From Leuconostoc inhae (GTDB lineage: Bacteria > Bacillota > Bacilli > Lactobacillales > Lactobacillaceae), in NCBI RefSeq assembly GCF_019656015.1, contig NZ_BPKW01000004.1, positions 186,001 through 250,000 of the forward strand: a DNA stretch of 64,000 nucleotides, read 5' to 3'. Below, piece by piece: positions 63,560 through 64,000 of the stretch. A model generated the notes under the pieces. That model searched no databases. It was not told the origin of the DNA and saw nothing but the letters and a program-made list of their open reading frames with translations. Numbering within the stretch: the first letter of the stretch is position 1; every line of letters starts with the position of its first letter. The position numbers and the translations under genes are program-made.

Positions 63560-64000
63560 ATGTCAGTAATTAAAGGTATTGTGTTGTACACAAGACAATA
63601 TAAAGATAACGATTTGTTAGTTCGTATGCTCACAGAAACACGTGGGGTACGAACTTTTTTGGCGCGTGGTGCAAAAAAACAAAAATCTCATTTGGGTGCA
63701 GCTATGCAGCCGTATACGGTCGTTACATTTGAAGGTGCTTTTCCAAAAAAAAGTGTCGGTTTAGGTTATATTAATAGTATTCAACAAGCTACATATCATA
63801 GGCGACTCGTTGATGATATTGAAGCAAATGCCTATGCTGCTTTGATTGCGAGTCTGATTGATGAAACATTTGAAGAAGGCGAAGTCATTACGCGATGGTA
63901 TAATCAATTACTATTGGCACTTTTGAAGCTGGATGAAGGATTGGATCCACAAATTATTGCGAATATTTTTGAAATTCAGTTGTTAGTACCCTTAGGGGTG
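63560..64000 (+). CDS. recO: DNA repair protein RecO, N-terminal part
   Basis: Incomplete: 147 codons from ATG 63560 to the window end without a stop. Starts MSVIKGIVLYTRQYKDNDLL, typical of the RecO OB fold (about 1-80: 'LVRMLTETRGVRTFLARGAKK', 'YTVVTFEGAFPKKSVGLGYI'), then the helical domain ('YAALIASLIDETFEEGEV'). Loads RecA in the RecFOR pathway. 49 nt after era, conserved order. SD gaaggt. Confidence 0.93.
   Translation, partial: MSVIKGIVLYTRQYKDNDLLVRMLTETRGVRTFLARGAKKQKSHLGAAMQPYTVVTFEGAFPKKSVGLGYINSIQQATYHRRLVDDIEANAYAALIASLIDETFEEGEVITRWYNQLLLALLKLDEGLDPQIIANIFEIQLLVPLGV

Overview
The window is a gene-dense stretch of a low-GC Gram-positive chromosome. It looks like a heterofermentative lactic acid bacterium of the Leuconostocaceae, most likely Leuconostoc. 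The reasons are: AT-rich DNA with TTG/AAG codon preference in highly expressed genes (pyk, rpsA); T-box, TPP and FMN riboswitches of Firmicutes type; ECF-type vitamin S components (ThiW, RibU); the Lactobacillales gene orders cvfB-xerD-ribT-scpA-scpB-rluB and phoH-ybeY-dgkA-era-recO; and a LysM surface protein in front of cmk. Species is inference only. I see no rRNA, tRNA, IS element, prophage or CRISPR array.

Layout. 1-2 kb: end of a sugar transporter and a GH13 alpha-1,6-glucosidase. 2-5.4 kb: T-box-controlled hisS-aspS. 5.5-7.3 kb: a YitT membrane protein and msrA. 7.4-9.1 kb: tandem TPP riboswitches and the thiazole-salvage pair thiW-thiM. 9.3-11.5 kb: photolyase and a DUF697 protein. 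11.7-16.7 kb: an accessory sugar operon (FucP-type symporter, DUF4432 epimerase, FGGY kinase, SorC regulator) in which both transporter and kinase carry a single-base frameshift. 16.9-21.4 kb: amino-acid permease, PucR-type regulator and MHS-family transporter linked by a shared palindromic operator. 21.5-26.4 kb: M32 carboxypeptidase, ASCH protein, rpsU, and a MarR-controlled LmrA-like exporter. 26.5-41.3 kb: mostly housekeeping (yqeY, cvfB, xerD, ribT, scpAB, rluB, FMN riboswitch-ribU, cmk, rpsA, der, hup, csbD-like, TPR, cca, folA, degV). 41.5-43 kb: nucleoside hydrolase plus ECF S component.

43-53.9 kb is the centrepiece: a ten-gene aromatic amino-acid operon (tkt-aroE-DAHP synthase-aroB-aroC-aroA-tyrA-aroK/chorismate mutase fusion-prephenate dehydratase-like gene-aroD). 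A consensus promoter precedes a 19-residue leader peptide ending Tyr-Tyr-Tyr-Phe-Trp-Phe-Met, followed by mutually exclusive hairpins and an intrinsic terminator. This is a trp/phe-style ribosome-stalling attenuator sensing all three aromatic amino acids, with transketolase built in to supply erythrose-4-phosphate. The operon holds all seven shikimate steps, chorismate mutase and TyrA, but no canonical PheA: that place is taken by a short, divergent protein resembling the BacA prephenate-decarboxylase branch.

53.9-64 kb: DUF2929 protein, dnaE with a degenerate PHP site, pyk, an orphan ammonium transporter, and phoH-ybeY-dgkA-era-recO (recO cut by the window end). A recurring oddity is a strong Shine-Dalgarno separated from the start codon by a small hairpin (hisS, yitT, aroC, era).
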